Part shown: positions 8,833 through 17,510 of the stretch, one piece after another
Layout of the letters: the number at the start of each line of letters is the position of its first letter
Numbering within the stretch: the first letter of the stretch is position 1
Origin: Streptomyces sp. NBC_00178
GTDB lineage: Bacteria; Actinomycetota; Actinomycetes; Streptomycetales; Streptomycetaceae
Assembly: GCF_036206005.1 (NCBI RefSeq)
Contig: NZ_CP108143.1
Span: 372,001 to 436,000 of the forward strand
Direction of reading: 5' to 3'
Length of the DNA: 64,000 nt
Program-made: the position numbers and the translations under genes
Notes under the pieces: generated by a model
Seen by the model: the letters and a program-made list of their open reading frames with translations, nothing else
The model's database searches: none
Told to the model about the DNA's origin: nothing

Positions 8833-9855
8833 GTGGCGCAGCAACGACCGAACGACGCCGCCATGCCGACGATGCGTGACGTCGCCGCCCGTGCCGACGT
8901 CAGTGCGATGACGGTCTCCCGGGTGCTCAAGGACGATCCCCGGGTCAGCGAGACCACCCGGGAGCGGGTGCTCAGCGCCGTCGACGCACTCGGCTACCGG
9001 CGCAACGAGACCGCTCGCCGGCTGCGGGTCGGCGGCAGCGGAATGATCGGTCTGGTCGTCACCAACCTGGCCAACCCGTTCTACTCACGGCTGGCGCTCG
9101 GCGTCCAGGAGGTCGCCGACGAGCACGGCCTGGGTGTCCTGCTGGGCAACACCGCGGAGAAGGCGGACCGCGAGCGCGGACTCGTGGAGGACCTGGCGTC
9201 CCGTCAGGTGGACGGGATGATCGTGGTTCCGGCGGGCGGCAGTCACCGCCATCTGACTCCGGCCGCACTCCGTGGCACTCCGATCGTCCTCGCCTCACGG
9301 CCGCCCGCCGGAATGGACGCGGACTGCGTGCTGGTGGACGACTTCGGCGGGGCCGAAGCGGCCACCGGCCGCCTGATCGAGGACGGGCACCGGCGGATCG
9401 GGTTCCTGGGCAACCCGCCCGCCCTCTACACGGGCGCCGAACGCTTCCGCGGCTACTGGGCCGCCCATGAAGCGGCCGGTCTGGAGCCGGAGGACCGCCA
9501 CATCCGCCGTGGACTGACCGACGTGGCCACGGCGGAGCGGGCCGCCCGGACGCTGCTCGGGGGCGATGACGCCCCCACCGCTCTCTTCTGCACCAACAAC
9601 CGTCTGACGCAGGGCGCCATCCGGGCCGTCCGCACGCTCGAAGTCCCCGTGTCCCTGGCCGGCTTCGACGACTTCGACCTCGCGGACGTCCTCGGGCTCC
9701 CGCTGACGATCGCGTCGTACGACGCCGACGAGATCGGCCGCAGAGCGGGCCGGATGCTCATCGACCGCATCAAGGCCGACCCCGCCGCGCCCCTGCCCGC
9801 CCGGCGCTCCGTGGTCCCCACCGAAGTCATCCGGTACGGGACCGACCGACCGTAA
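8833..9855 (+). CDS. LacI-family transcriptional regulator
   Basis: A 340-residue regulator. The DNA-binding head (about residues 14-65) contains MRDVAARADVSAMTVSRVL, the LacI helix-turn-helix, followed by the hinge. The remainder is a periplasmic-binding-protein-like ligand domain starting at MIGLVVTNLANPFYS. GTG 8833 is chosen as start because AAGGAAGGA precedes it; an internal ATG at 8863 is possible. It sits between the kinase and the second GH38 gene, so it probably senses a mannoside or its phosphate. It likely represses both divergent units through the palindromes at 5812 and 5924. Confidence 0.9.
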   Translation: MAQQRPNDAAMPTMRDVAARADVSAMTVSRVLKDDPRVSETTRERVLSAVDALGYRRNETARRLRVGGSGMIGLVVTNLANPFYSRLALGVQEVADEHGLGVLLGNTAEKADRERGLVEDLASRQVDGMIVVPAGGSHRHLTPAALRGTPIVLASRPPAGMDADCVLVDDFGGAEAATGRLIEDGHRRIGFLGNPPALYTGAERFRGYWAAHEAAGLEPEDRHIRRGLTDVATAERAARTLLGGDDAPTALFCTNNRLTQGAIRAVRTLEVPVSLAGFDDFDLADVLGLPLTIASYDADEIGRRAGRMLIDRIKADPAAPLPARRSVVPTEVIRYGTDRP

Positions 9856-9952
9856 GCCTCACATCCCGTCCGCCCTTCTCCGCCGTCCGGACACCTGACG
9901 GCCCGTCGGACGGACTCAGCGCGGCTCGCGCGGAACTCTCGATGGAGTCCCC

Positions 9953-12900
9953 ATGCACGACGACCGTACGCTGACCGAACGCAGGCTCGCCCGGGTGCTC
10001 GACCAGCGCCTCAGGCCCGCGGTCCACGCCCTCTCCCTCCCGCTCGACGTGAGCGTCCACCACGTCGAGGGCGAACCCGTTCCCGTGGTCGAGGGCATCG
10101 CGGGCCCCTACCGACCCGTCGCGGCCGGAGCACCCTGGGGCCCGGCCTGGTCCACCAGCTGGTTCAGGATCCGTGGAACCGTCCCCGCCGCATGGGCCGG
10201 GCGCCGGGTCGAAGCGGTGCTCGACCTCGGCTTCGGCACCACTCAGCCCGGTTTCTCCGCCGAAGGACTCGTCCACCGTCCGGACGGCACCCCGGTGAAG
10301 GCCCTGAATCCGCGCAACACCTGGCTTCCGATCGCGGAACGGGCCGAAGGCGGCGAGGAATTCGAGTTCCACATCGAGGCTGCCGCCAACCCGCTGATCT
10401 TCGACTTCGACTCGTCGGGCGATCCGTTCGTCCCCACCCGTGCCGGCGACATGGCGCCCTGGCTGCGCGCCGACGGGCAGGGGGCACGGGCGGGCGAGCC
10501 GTTGTACCGGCTGGCGCGGATGGATCTCGCCGTCTTCGAGGAGACCGTCTGGGAGCTCGTCCAGGACCTCGACGTCCTGTCAGGACTCATGCACCAGCTG
10601 CCCGAGGACTCCACCCGCCGCAGTCGCATCCGGTACGCGATCAGCGCCGCCCTCGACGCGATCGACCTCCAGGACATCGGGGGCACGGCCGGACGGGCCA
10701 GGACCTTGCTGGTCCCCGTACTCTCCGCTCCGGCGCACGCCGGCGCCCACCGCGTCTCCGCCGTCGGCCATGCCCACATCGACACGGCCTGGCTGTGGCC
10801 GGTGCGCGAGACCGTCCGCAAGGCGGCCCGCACCGTCTCCAACGTGACCGCGCTCATGGACGACCACCCGGACTTCCGGTTCGTCATGTCGCAGGCCCAG
10901 CAACTGGCCTGGCTGAAGGAGCAGCGGCCGGAGGTGTACGCCCGGGTGCTGGAGAAGGTGGCGACCGGGCAGTTCATCCCGACCGGCAGCCTCTGGGTCG
11001 AGCCCGACACGAATCTGTCCGGCGGCGAGTCCCTGGTCAGGCAGTTCGTCCACGGCAAGCGCTTCTACCAGGAGGAGTTCGGTGTCGAGACGCGTGACAT
11101 GTGGCTGCCGGACACCTTCGGCTACAACGCGGCGCTGCCCCAGCTGATGAAGCTCGCGGGCATCGACTGGTTCCTCACGCAGAAGATCTCCTGGAACACC
11201 ACGAACGCCTTCCCGCACCACACCTTCTGGTGGGAGGGGATCGACGGTTCGCGCGTGTTCAGCCACTTCCCGCCGGTCGACTCCTACAACGGCGACCTCT
11301 CCGGCGCGGACATCGGCCACACCGAACGCAACTTTCGGGACAAGGGGCCGGCCAACCGCTCCCTGGTGCCGTTCGGTTACGGCGACGGAGGGGGCGGCCC
11401 CACGCGGGAAATGCTGGCGCGCGCCGACCGGCTCGCGGATCTGGAGGGTTCCGCGAAGGTCGAGGTGGAGGGACCTGCCGAATTCTTCACCAAGGCGCAG
11501 GAGGAGTACCCCGACGCGCCGGTCTGGGTCGGCGAGCTCTACCTGGAGCTCCACCGGGGCACGCTCACCAGCCAGCTCGCCACCAAGCAGGGGAACCGGC
11601 GCAGCGAGCACCTGCTGCGGGAGGCGGAACTGTGGTCGGCGACGGCGGCCGTGCGGACCGGTGAGCCCTATCCGTACGCCGCACTCGACCGCATCTGGAA
11701 GACGGTGCTGCTGCACCAGTTCCACGACATCCTGCCCGGCTCCTCCATCGCCTGGGTGCACCGTGAGACGGAGGAGGCGTACCGGGAGGTCGCGCGCGAA
11801 CTCGAGGCCGTCATCGGCAGCGCCCAGCGCGCCCTGGCCGGTCCGGCGGACCCCGAGGGCGGCAGCGTGATCTTCAATGCCGCTCCGCACGACCGTGCCG
11901 GCGTGCCCGCGCTCGGCGGCGTCCCGCGCGCCGTAGCCCCGGCGATGACACCCGTCCGACCGGGGCAGGACGGCACCCTGGTCCTGGACAACGGCCTCGT
12001 GCGGATCACGGTGGACACGCTCGGGCTGATCACGTCGGCCTACGATCTGGAGGCCGGCCGCGAAGCACTGGCACCGGGATCGGCGGGCAACCTGCTCCAG
12101 CTCCATCAGGACTTCCCCAACCAGTGGGACGCGTGGGACGTCGACTCCTTCTACCGCAACACCGTGCAGGACCTCACCCAGGCCGACGAGGTCACGGCAC
12201 ACGGCCACGCCATCGAGGTCGTACGGACCGTCAACCGTTCGCGCATCCGCCAGCTCCTGACGCTGCAGGAGGGTGTCCGGCGGGTCGACGTGGAGACGAC
12301 CGTCGACTGGCGGGAGCGGGAGAAGATCCTGAAAGCGGCGTTCCCGCTGGACCTCCGTGCCGCCGTCTCCACCAGCGAGATCCCCTTCGGCCACGTGCAG
12401 CGGCCGACCCACTCCAACACCAGCTGGGACGCGGCCCGCTTCGAGATCTGCGCCCACCGGTTCCTGCACGTCGAGGAGCGGGGCTGGGGAGCGGCGCTGG
12501 TCAACGACTCCACCTACGGCCACGACGTCACCCATGACGTCCGCCCCGACGGGGGCACCACGACCACGGTCAGGCTCTCGCTCCTGCGTGCCCCGCTCTT
12601 CCCCGACCCGGAGACCGACCAGGGCGAGCACCGTCTGCGCTACGGCCTGGTGATCGGTGCGGACGTCGCGGACGCCGTCCGCGAGGGCTACCGCTTCAAC
12701 CTCTCCGAACGCGCCGTCGCCGGAACGGCCGCCGTCGCCCCGCTGGTGGACGTCGACCACGGCGCTGTCGTCATCGAGGCGGTCAAGCTCGCGGACGACG
12801 GCTCGGGCGACGTCGTCGTGCGCCTCTACGAGTCGCTCGGCGGGCGGGCCGCCGCGGTCCTGCGAGCAGGTTTCCCACTGGCCGCGGCCACGACGACCGA

Positions 12901-13015
12901 CCTGCTCGAACGCTCGACGGCCGACGGCCCGGCCCTGCCGGTCAGCGCGGACTCCGTGCCACTCGCGCTCCGGCCGTTCCAGATCGTGACCCTGCGGCTG
13001 ACTCCGCGCGACTGA
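9953..13015 (+). CDS. GH38 alpha-mannosidase, full length
   Basis: A 1020-residue enzyme with the GH38 architecture. After a ~270-residue N-terminal region, HAHIDTAWLW (about 272-281) gives zinc ligands. DTFGYNAALPQ (about 386-396) holds the probable nucleophile Asp. The middle three-helix bundle and long C-terminal beta domains follow. The start is ATG 9953 with GGAG 6 bases upstream. There is no signal peptide, so it is a cytoplasmic exo-alpha-mannosidase acting on imported oligosaccharides. It is distinct from the partial GH38 at the left edge. A weak 7-bp inverted repeat lies in the 97-bp gap after the LacI gene, so co-transcription is uncertain. A strong terminator follows. Confidence 0.92.
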   Translation: MHDDRTLTERRLARVLDQRLRPAVHALSLPLDVSVHHVEGEPVPVVEGIAGPYRPVAAGAPWGPAWSTSWFRIRGTVPAAWAGRRVEAVLDLGFGTTQPGFSAEGLVHRPDGTPVKALNPRNTWLPIAERAEGGEEFEFHIEAAANPLIFDFDSSGDPFVPTRAGDMAPWLRADGQGARAGEPLYRLARMDLAVFEETVWELVQDLDVLSGLMHQLPEDSTRRSRIRYAISAALDAIDLQDIGGTAGRARTLLVPVLSAPAHAGAHRVSAVGHAHIDTAWLWPVRETVRKAARTVSNVTALMDDHPDFRFVMSQAQQLAWLKEQRPEVYARVLEKVATGQFIPTGSLWVEPDTNLSGGESLVRQFVHGKRFYQEEFGVETRDMWLPDTFGYNAALPQLMKLAGIDWFLTQKISWNTTNAFPHHTFWWEGIDGSRVFSHFPPVDSYNGDLSGADIGHTERNFRDKGPANRSLVPFGYGDGGGGPTREMLARADRLADLEGSAKVEVEGPAEFFTKAQEEYPDAPVWVGELYLELHRGTLTSQLATKQGNRRSEHLLREAELWSATAAVRTGEPYPYAALDRIWKTVLLHQFHDILPGSSIAWVHRETEEAYREVARELEAVIGSAQRALAGPADPEGGSVIFNAAPHDRAGVPALGGVPRAVAPAMTPVRPGQDGTLVLDNGLVRITVDTLGLITSAYDLEAGREALAPGSAGNLLQLHQDFPNQWDAWDVDSFYRNTVQDLTQADEVTAHGHAIEVVRTVNRSRIRQLLTLQEGVRRVDVETTVDWREREKILKAAFPLDLRAAVSTSEIPFGHVQRPTHSNTSWDAARFEICAHRFLHVEERGWGAALVNDSTYGHDVTHDVRPDGGTTTTVRLSLLRAPLFPDPETDQGEHRLRYGLVIGADVADAVREGYRFNLSERAVAGTAAVAPLVDVDHGAVVIEAVKLADDGSGDVVVRLYESLGGRAAAVLRAGFPLAAATTTDLLERSTADGPALPVSADSVPLALRPFQIVTLRLTPRD

Positions 13016-13025
13016 GCACTCCTCG

Positions 13026-13065
13026 CTCCCCCGTCCGGCGGCCGTCGTGGCGCCGGACGGGGGAG
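13026..13065. terminator. Hairpin terminator after GH38 gene
   Basis: Perfect 15-bp arms (13026-13040 and 13051-13065) enclose a 10-base loop, 10 bases after the mannosidase stop. There is no T tract, as is common in Streptomyces. Confidence 0.75.
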
Positions 13066-13307
13066 AGGGCGCGGCACGTGGTGCGATGGCGATCCGTGCG
13101 CCGACCAGGTGGTTCCCGCCTCGCGGACTGTCGATTCCACCATGCGAAAGATAGCGGGGATGAGGCGTTCGGAGACCGCCGCACTGCTCGCCCCGCCCGG
13201 GCGGGGCGAGCGGCATCCGGGTGATACGGGTTAAATGATGAAGTGACCGTCCTCGACGGCCGAGCAGGCAGTGCCCGGCCCGGGGGCGGTTGTGGAAGGG
13301 GTTCCGT

Positions 13308-14522
13308 ATGACTGTGCGTCCGATGCTGTCTCGTGGCTCGAAGGCGCGGCGGGCCGTGTGGCCCGTGCCGCTTCTGACGTTCTCGTTGGTGGCAGCGGGC
13401 TTCGGCGTCGCTCACACCTCACAGGCCGTGCCGACGGGTGCGACGTCGGCACGCACCGCTCCGCAGGCCGCGTCGTGCGCCGACACGGTCTTCGCGGCGA
13501 TGAGCGGTCCGCAACGCGTCGGCCAGCTCTTCATGGGAGGCGTCAACGCCGCGAAGCCGGATCAGAAGCGGATCGCGGTGCTGCGCAAGTACCACGTCGG
13601 GGCGGTGTTCCTGGCCGGACGCAGCACGGCCGGCACGAAGGCGACCAAGTCCCTGTCCGACAGTCTCCAGGCGAAGGCCGACACCGCGGGCGGGCACCGA
13701 GTCGGCCTGCTGATCTCCACCGACCAGGAGGGCGGCCAGGTCCAGGTGCTGTCCGGCCCGGGATTCTCGACCATACCGAGCGGACTCACCCAGGGGACCT
13801 GGTCCACGTCGAAACTCCGCGGCCAGGCCGAGGCCTGGGCGAAGCAGCTCAAGTCCGCCGGTGTGAACCTGAACCTCGCACCCGTCGCCGACGTCGTGCC
13901 GGCCTCCCTCGGCAAGAACAACGCTCCGATCGGCCGGTACGACCGCGAGTACGGTCACACGGCCGCGACCGTCGCGCCCCACAGCACCGCCTTCGCCGAG
14001 GGCTTCGCCCAGGCCGGTGTACTGGCCACGCTCAAGCACTTCCCCGGACTCGGGTACGTCCGCGGCAACACCGACACCACCGCGAAGGTGGTGGACTCGC
14101 AGACCACCAGAACCAGCGCGAGCATCGCGCCGTTCCGTGCGGGGATCAAGGCGGGCGCCCCGTTCGTCATGATCTCCTCGGCCACGTACAGCAAGATCGA
14201 CCCGAAGCACAGGGCGGCGTTCTCCCCCACGGTGATCCAGGAGATGCTGCGCACCTCCCTCGGCTTCACGGGAGTCGTCATCTCGGACGATCTCGGCAAC
14301 GCGGTGGCGGTCAAGTCCGTGGCGCCGGCCGACCGCGCCGTGAAGTTCCTGTCCGCCGGCGGCGACCAGGTACTGACCGTCGAGCCGAACCTGGTCCCGG
14401 CCATGGCCAAGGCCGTGCAGACCCGGATGGCCACGGACACCGCGTTCCGCACCAAGGTGGACAAGAGTGTCCACCGCATCCTCACCGCGAAGCACAAGGC
14501 CGGAGTGCTGCGGTGCGGCTGA
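13308..14522 (+). CDS. Secreted GH3 beta-N-acetylhexosaminidase-like protein
   Basis: A 404-residue GH3 protein with an N-terminal signal sequence (roughly residues 1-40). KHFPGLG (about 243) and VISDDLG (about 324), the latter with the nucleophile Asp, are the GH3 motifs. The loop after KHFPG reads RGNTDTT rather than the DSH dyad of Gram-negative NagZ. This resembles the actinobacterial LpqI-like form as I remember it. ATG 13308 is preferred over GTG 13290 because GAAGGGG lies 7 bases before it. It may act in peptidoglycan turnover or chitin/GlcNAc degradation at the cell surface. It is monocistronic, bounded by terminators on both sides. Confidence 0.8.
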   Translation: MTVRPMLSRGSKARRAVWPVPLLTFSLVAAGFGVAHTSQAVPTGATSARTAPQAASCADTVFAAMSGPQRVGQLFMGGVNAAKPDQKRIAVLRKYHVGAVFLAGRSTAGTKATKSLSDSLQAKADTAGGHRVGLLISTDQEGGQVQVLSGPGFSTIPSGLTQGTWSTSKLRGQAEAWAKQLKSAGVNLNLAPVADVVPASLGKNNAPIGRYDREYGHTAATVAPHSTAFAEGFAQAGVLATLKHFPGLGYVRGNTDTTAKVVDSQTTRTSASIAPFRAGIKAGAPFVMISSATYSKIDPKHRAAFSPTVIQEMLRTSLGFTGVVISDDLGNAVAVKSVAPADRAVKFLSAGGDQVLTVEPNLVPAMAKAVQTRMATDTAFRTKVDKSVHRILTAKHKAGVLRCG

Positions 14523-14543
14523 CCTCCTGATGACCTCTCGGGT

Positions 14544-14580
14544 GGCCTCCGGTCGAGCGCGGCCGGTGCGACCGGAGGCC
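14544..14580. terminator. Bidirectional terminator between convergent genes
   Basis: Perfect 12-bp arms (GGCCTCCGGTCG, 14544-14555; complement at 14569-14580) lie between the GH3 gene and the last gene of the leftward biosynthetic operon. The element can serve both. Confidence 0.7.
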
Positions 14581-14637
14581 GCGCCGGTCGCACCGCCGGT
14601 GCCCGGCGGGCGGGTTCGAGGCGGTCGGCAGGACCCG

Positions 14638-15990
14638 TCAGCCGGCCGCCTCGTAGCGTCCGGCAGGGCGCTGCAGACGCAAGTGGCCGCGCAGGGTCGT
14701 GGATTCGTACTCCGTACGGAACACACCGCGTCGCTGCAGCTCAGGGACCAGGCCGCGGGTGATCGCCGTGAGGTCGTGCGGCAGGGTGCCGGGCCTGAGG
14801 CGGAAGCCGTCCAGACCGGCGGAACGGCGGTCGAGCAGCAGGTCGGCCAGTTCGGCGGGTGTTCCGGCGAAGACCTGGGCGTCGGAGGTGAGTTCGGCGC
14901 CGGCGGTCTCGTCCAGGCGTGCCAGTCGCTCGGCTGCGGCGCCCGGCTCGTCGTCCAGGAGCACGAGGAGGTCGGCGAAGATCCGCAACGGCCTGGCCTC
15001 CACGTCCCTGCCGGTGCGCTCCACGGCCTCGGCGACCTGGGCGACGATCGCGGTCGTGCCGGCCCGGTCGTGCGGCGTGATGTGGACGACGTCGGAACCG
15101 AGGGCGGCGAATTCGTACGGCGTGGAGGCGTGGGCGAGGCTCACCACCGGCGGCTGGCCCTGGGGGGAGCGCGGGGTGATCGACGGGCCCTTCACGCTGA
15201 AGCCGGTGCCCTGGAAGTCGATGTGATGCACCTTGTCACGGTCGATGAAGCGGCCCGTCGCCGCGTCCCGGATCTCCGCGTCGTCGTCCCAGCTGTCCCA
15301 GAGCCTGCGTACCGCCTCCACCACCTCCGCGCCCTCCGCGAAGAGTTCGCGCAGCCGCGCGGCGATCAGCTCCGAGTCGGTCACGTCCTCCTCGGTGAGC
15401 AGGGGCGTGGTCCGGCGGCCGAAGTGGGCGGCGTCGGCGGCGCGCGACGATATCTGGGGGCGCCAGCCCGCGCGTCCTTCGGCGGCATGGTCGAGGGTGG
15501 CGATACCGATGGCCAGGTGGAACGGTTCGGTGTGGGTCACGTTCGTCGTCGGGACCAGGCCGATGCGGGTGGTGAGCGGGGCGAGGTGGGCTGCGAGCAG
15601 GACCGCGTCGACACTGCCCCTGACCTGGTCGGTGCGGTCGTCGGGCCGGTGGAAGGCGGCCGACTGGAGGCCGAGGGCGTCCTCGAAGGTGACGAAGTCG
15701 AGCAGGCCCCGCTCGGCCTCCGCGACCAGGCCGGCCCAGTAGGCGGCGGTGAGCAGCTCACCGGGCCGGGCTCCCTGCTCGCGCCAGGCCGCAGGGTGCC
15801 AGCCCGCGCCGTCGAGCGCGACGGCGAGGTGCAGCGGGGTACCGGAGGCGCCCTTCGTGTGGGCGCCGTTCGAGCCGTGGGCGCCCTTCGAGCCGGGGGC
15901 GCCGTTCGAGTCGTGGGCGCTCTTCGAGCCGGGGGTGCCGTTCGAGTCGTGGGCGCCGTTCGAGTCGTGGGTGCCGTTCGTGCCGGTCAT
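14638..15990 (-). CDS. Luciferase-like flavin-dependent monooxygenase 2
   Basis: A 450-residue member of the bacterial luciferase-like (LLM) flavin-dependent family, closest in layout to the NtaA/SnaA/DszA group. The catalytic barrel begins near residue 52 (LHLAVALDGAGWHP). The first ~48 residues are a low-complexity tail of hexapeptide repeats such as HDSNGA and PGSKGA, encoded by an 18-bp minisatellite. ATG 15990 overlaps the TGA of the upstream LLM gene and has GGAG in front. It is the last gene of the leftward operon. Such enzymes use FMNH2 from a partner reductase to hydroxylate, or oxidatively cleave C-N or C-S bonds. No dedicated reductase is nearby. The substrate is unknown. Confidence 0.8.
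   Translation of the reverse strand: MTGTNGTHDSNGAHDSNGTPGSKSAHDSNGAPGSKGAHGSNGAHTKGASGTPLHLAVALDGAGWHPAAWREQGARPGELLTAAYWAGLVAEAERGLLDFVTFEDALGLQSAAFHRPDDRTDQVRGSVDAVLLAAHLAPLTTRIGLVPTTNVTHTEPFHLAIGIATLDHAAEGRAGWRPQISSRAADAAHFGRRTTPLLTEEDVTDSELIAARLRELFAEGAEVVEAVRRLWDSWDDDAEIRDAATGRFIDRDKVHHIDFQGTGFSVKGPSITPRSPQGQPPVVSLAHASTPYEFAALGSDVVHITPHDRAGTTAIVAQVAEAVERTGRDVEARPLRIFADLLVLLDDEPGAAAERLARLDETAGAELTSDAQVFAGTPAELADLLLDRRSAGLDGFRLRPGTLPHDLTAITRGLVPELQRRGVFRTEYESTTLRGHLRLQRPAGRYEAAG
15859..15984 (-). repeat. Seven-unit 18-bp coding minisatellite
   Basis: Seven tandem 18-bp units run 15859-15984, with a partial eighth just left of 15859. The plus-strand unit is close to GTGGGCGCCGTTCGAGTC. 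They encode the Asn/Gly/His/Ser-rich tail of the monooxygenase. Units differ at a few positions, so copy number may vary by slippage while keeping frame. Confidence 0.9.
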
Positions 15991-17387
15991 GCGGAGGTCT
16001 CCTTCTCGTCGCGGCGCCGGCGCACGCCCGGGCCGCCCCACCTGGCCGGGCGGGGTGCGTCGGACAGCCCCAGATGGTCGCGGAGTGTGGTGCCGGTGTA
16101 GTCGTCGCGGTGGACCCCCCTCTCCTGGAGGAGCGGCACCACGCGGTCCACGAAGTCGTCGAGCCCGCCGGGGGTCAGGTGGGGTACGAGGACGAAGCCG
16201 TCGGCGCCCCCGGTCTGGACGAAGTCGTCGATGGCCCGGGCCACCGTGTGCGGGCTGCCGACGAACGTCTGTCGGCCGCCGACCTCGATGACCAGCTCCC
16301 GGATCGAAAGGTTCCGTTCCTCTGCGAGCTTGCGCCACTGCCGCGCGGTCTCCCCCCGGCCCTTGCGGAACACGGAGTGCCCCTTCAGGAGGTGGGCGTC
16401 GTCCTCGGGCTCGATACCGGGCAGCGGCCCGTCCGGGTCGTAGGCGGACAGGTCGCGGCCCCAGACGGCTTCCAGGTGGGCGATCGCGGTCTGCGGGCTG
16501 ACCAGTTCGCGGCTGATCTCCCTCGCGTAGGCCGCGGCCTCCTCGTCGGTGTCCGCGACCACGGCGTTGGCGGTGGGGAGGATGAGCAGGTCGTCGGGGC
16601 TGCGGCCGTACCGGGCCAGGCGCTGCTTGACGTCCCGGTAGAAGGAGCGTGCCACGTCGACGCGGTTGTGTTTGCTGAAGATGACCTCGGCGTCGGACGC
16701 GGCGAACTCACGGCCGGCGTCGGACTCGCCGGACTGGATGATGACCGGATGGCCCTGAGGTCCGGGCGGGGTGGTGAACCGGCCCGCGATGTCGAAGTGC
16801 TGCCCGCGATGGGCGAATCGGCCGGCCCCGGGCCGTACGAACTCCCCTGCCGCCGCGTCGGCCCTCAGGTCGTCCTCGCCCCAGCTGTCCCACAGTTCCC
16901 GTGCCGCGCCGAGGAATTCGGCGGCCCGGGTGTACCGGTCGGCCTCCGCCAGGAATCCTCCTCGGCGGAAGTTCTCACCGGTGAAGGCGTCGTAACTGGT
17001 GACCACGTTCCAGGCCGCCCGCCCGCCGCTCAGCCGGTCCAGGGTCGCGAACCTGCGGGCCACCTCGTAGGGCTCGTTGAAGGTGGCGTTGACCGTCGCG
17101 GCCAGGCCCAGGTGTGTCGTGACGGCGGCGAGGGTGCTCAGCGCGGTGAGGTTCTCCGGGCGTCCCGCGATGTCCAGGTCGTAGACCTGGCCCTTGTGCT
17201 CACGCAACCGCAGCCCCTCGGCGAGGAAGAAGAAGTCGAACTTGCCACGTTCGACGGTCTGCGCGAGCCGGATGAAGGAGTCGGGGGATATCTGGCTCCC
17301 GGAGCGCGGGTCCGACCAGACGGTCACGTTGTGGATGCCGGGCAGCTGCGCCGCGAGGTGCACCTGTTTCTTGTGGTTGGCGGGCAC
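15987..17387 (-). CDS. Luciferase-like flavin-dependent monooxygenase 1 (NtaA/SnaA/DszA type)
   Basis: A 466-residue LLM-family monooxygenase. Recognisable segments are FFFLAEGLRLREH, the substrate/flavin-loop AAWNVVTSYDA, and HPVIIQSGESDAGREFAA, typical of the FMN-dependent NtaA/SnaA/DszA branch. GTG 17387 is chosen because AGGAGGAG precedes it with ideal spacing; an in-frame ATG at 17417 has no such site. It is translationally coupled to the second LLM gene. The two are about 450 residues each and homologous in plan, so they may form a heteromer or act in sequence on the carrier-derived product. Reaction and substrate are not assignable from sequence. Confidence 0.85.
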   Translation of the reverse strand: MPANHKKQVHLAAQLPGIHNVTVWSDPRSGSQISPDSFIRLAQTVERGKFDFFFLAEGLRLREHKGQVYDLDIAGRPENLTALSTLAAVTTHLGLAATVNATFNEPYEVARRFATLDRLSGGRAAWNVVTSYDAFTGENFRRGGFLAEADRYTRAAEFLGAARELWDSWGEDDLRADAAAGEFVRPGAGRFAHRGQHFDIAGRFTTPPGPQGHPVIIQSGESDAGREFAASDAEVIFSKHNRVDVARSFYRDVKQRLARYGRSPDDLLILPTANAVVADTDEEAAAYAREISRELVSPQTAIAHLEAVWGRDLSAYDPDGPLPGIEPEDDAHLLKGHSVFRKGRGETARQWRKLAEERNLSIRELVIEVGGRQTFVGSPHTVARAIDDFVQTGGADGFVLVPHLTPGGLDDFVDRVVPLLQERGVHRDDYTGTTLRDHLGLSDAPRPARWGGPGVRRRRDEKETSA

Positions 17388-17510
17388 GGTGCGGTCTCCT
17401 CCTGCGAAGTCGGGCATCGGGGCGTTCGGCCGGAGTGGGGGGTGGCTCTCAGAGCGTGCACGGGCCGATCGGTGTCTGCACAGTGCGACGGGCGCTGCTT
17501 AACGAGGTGT

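Noticed and set aside
10580..13216. Very long minus-strand open frame across the GH38 gene
   Set aside because: It is the antisense shadow typical of high-GC coding DNA. The plus-strand frame has all GH38 motifs and a ribosome binding site.
15859..15984. CRISPR-like array
   Set aside because: Units are directly adjacent with no spacers, and they are in frame within a gene; this is a coding minisatellite.
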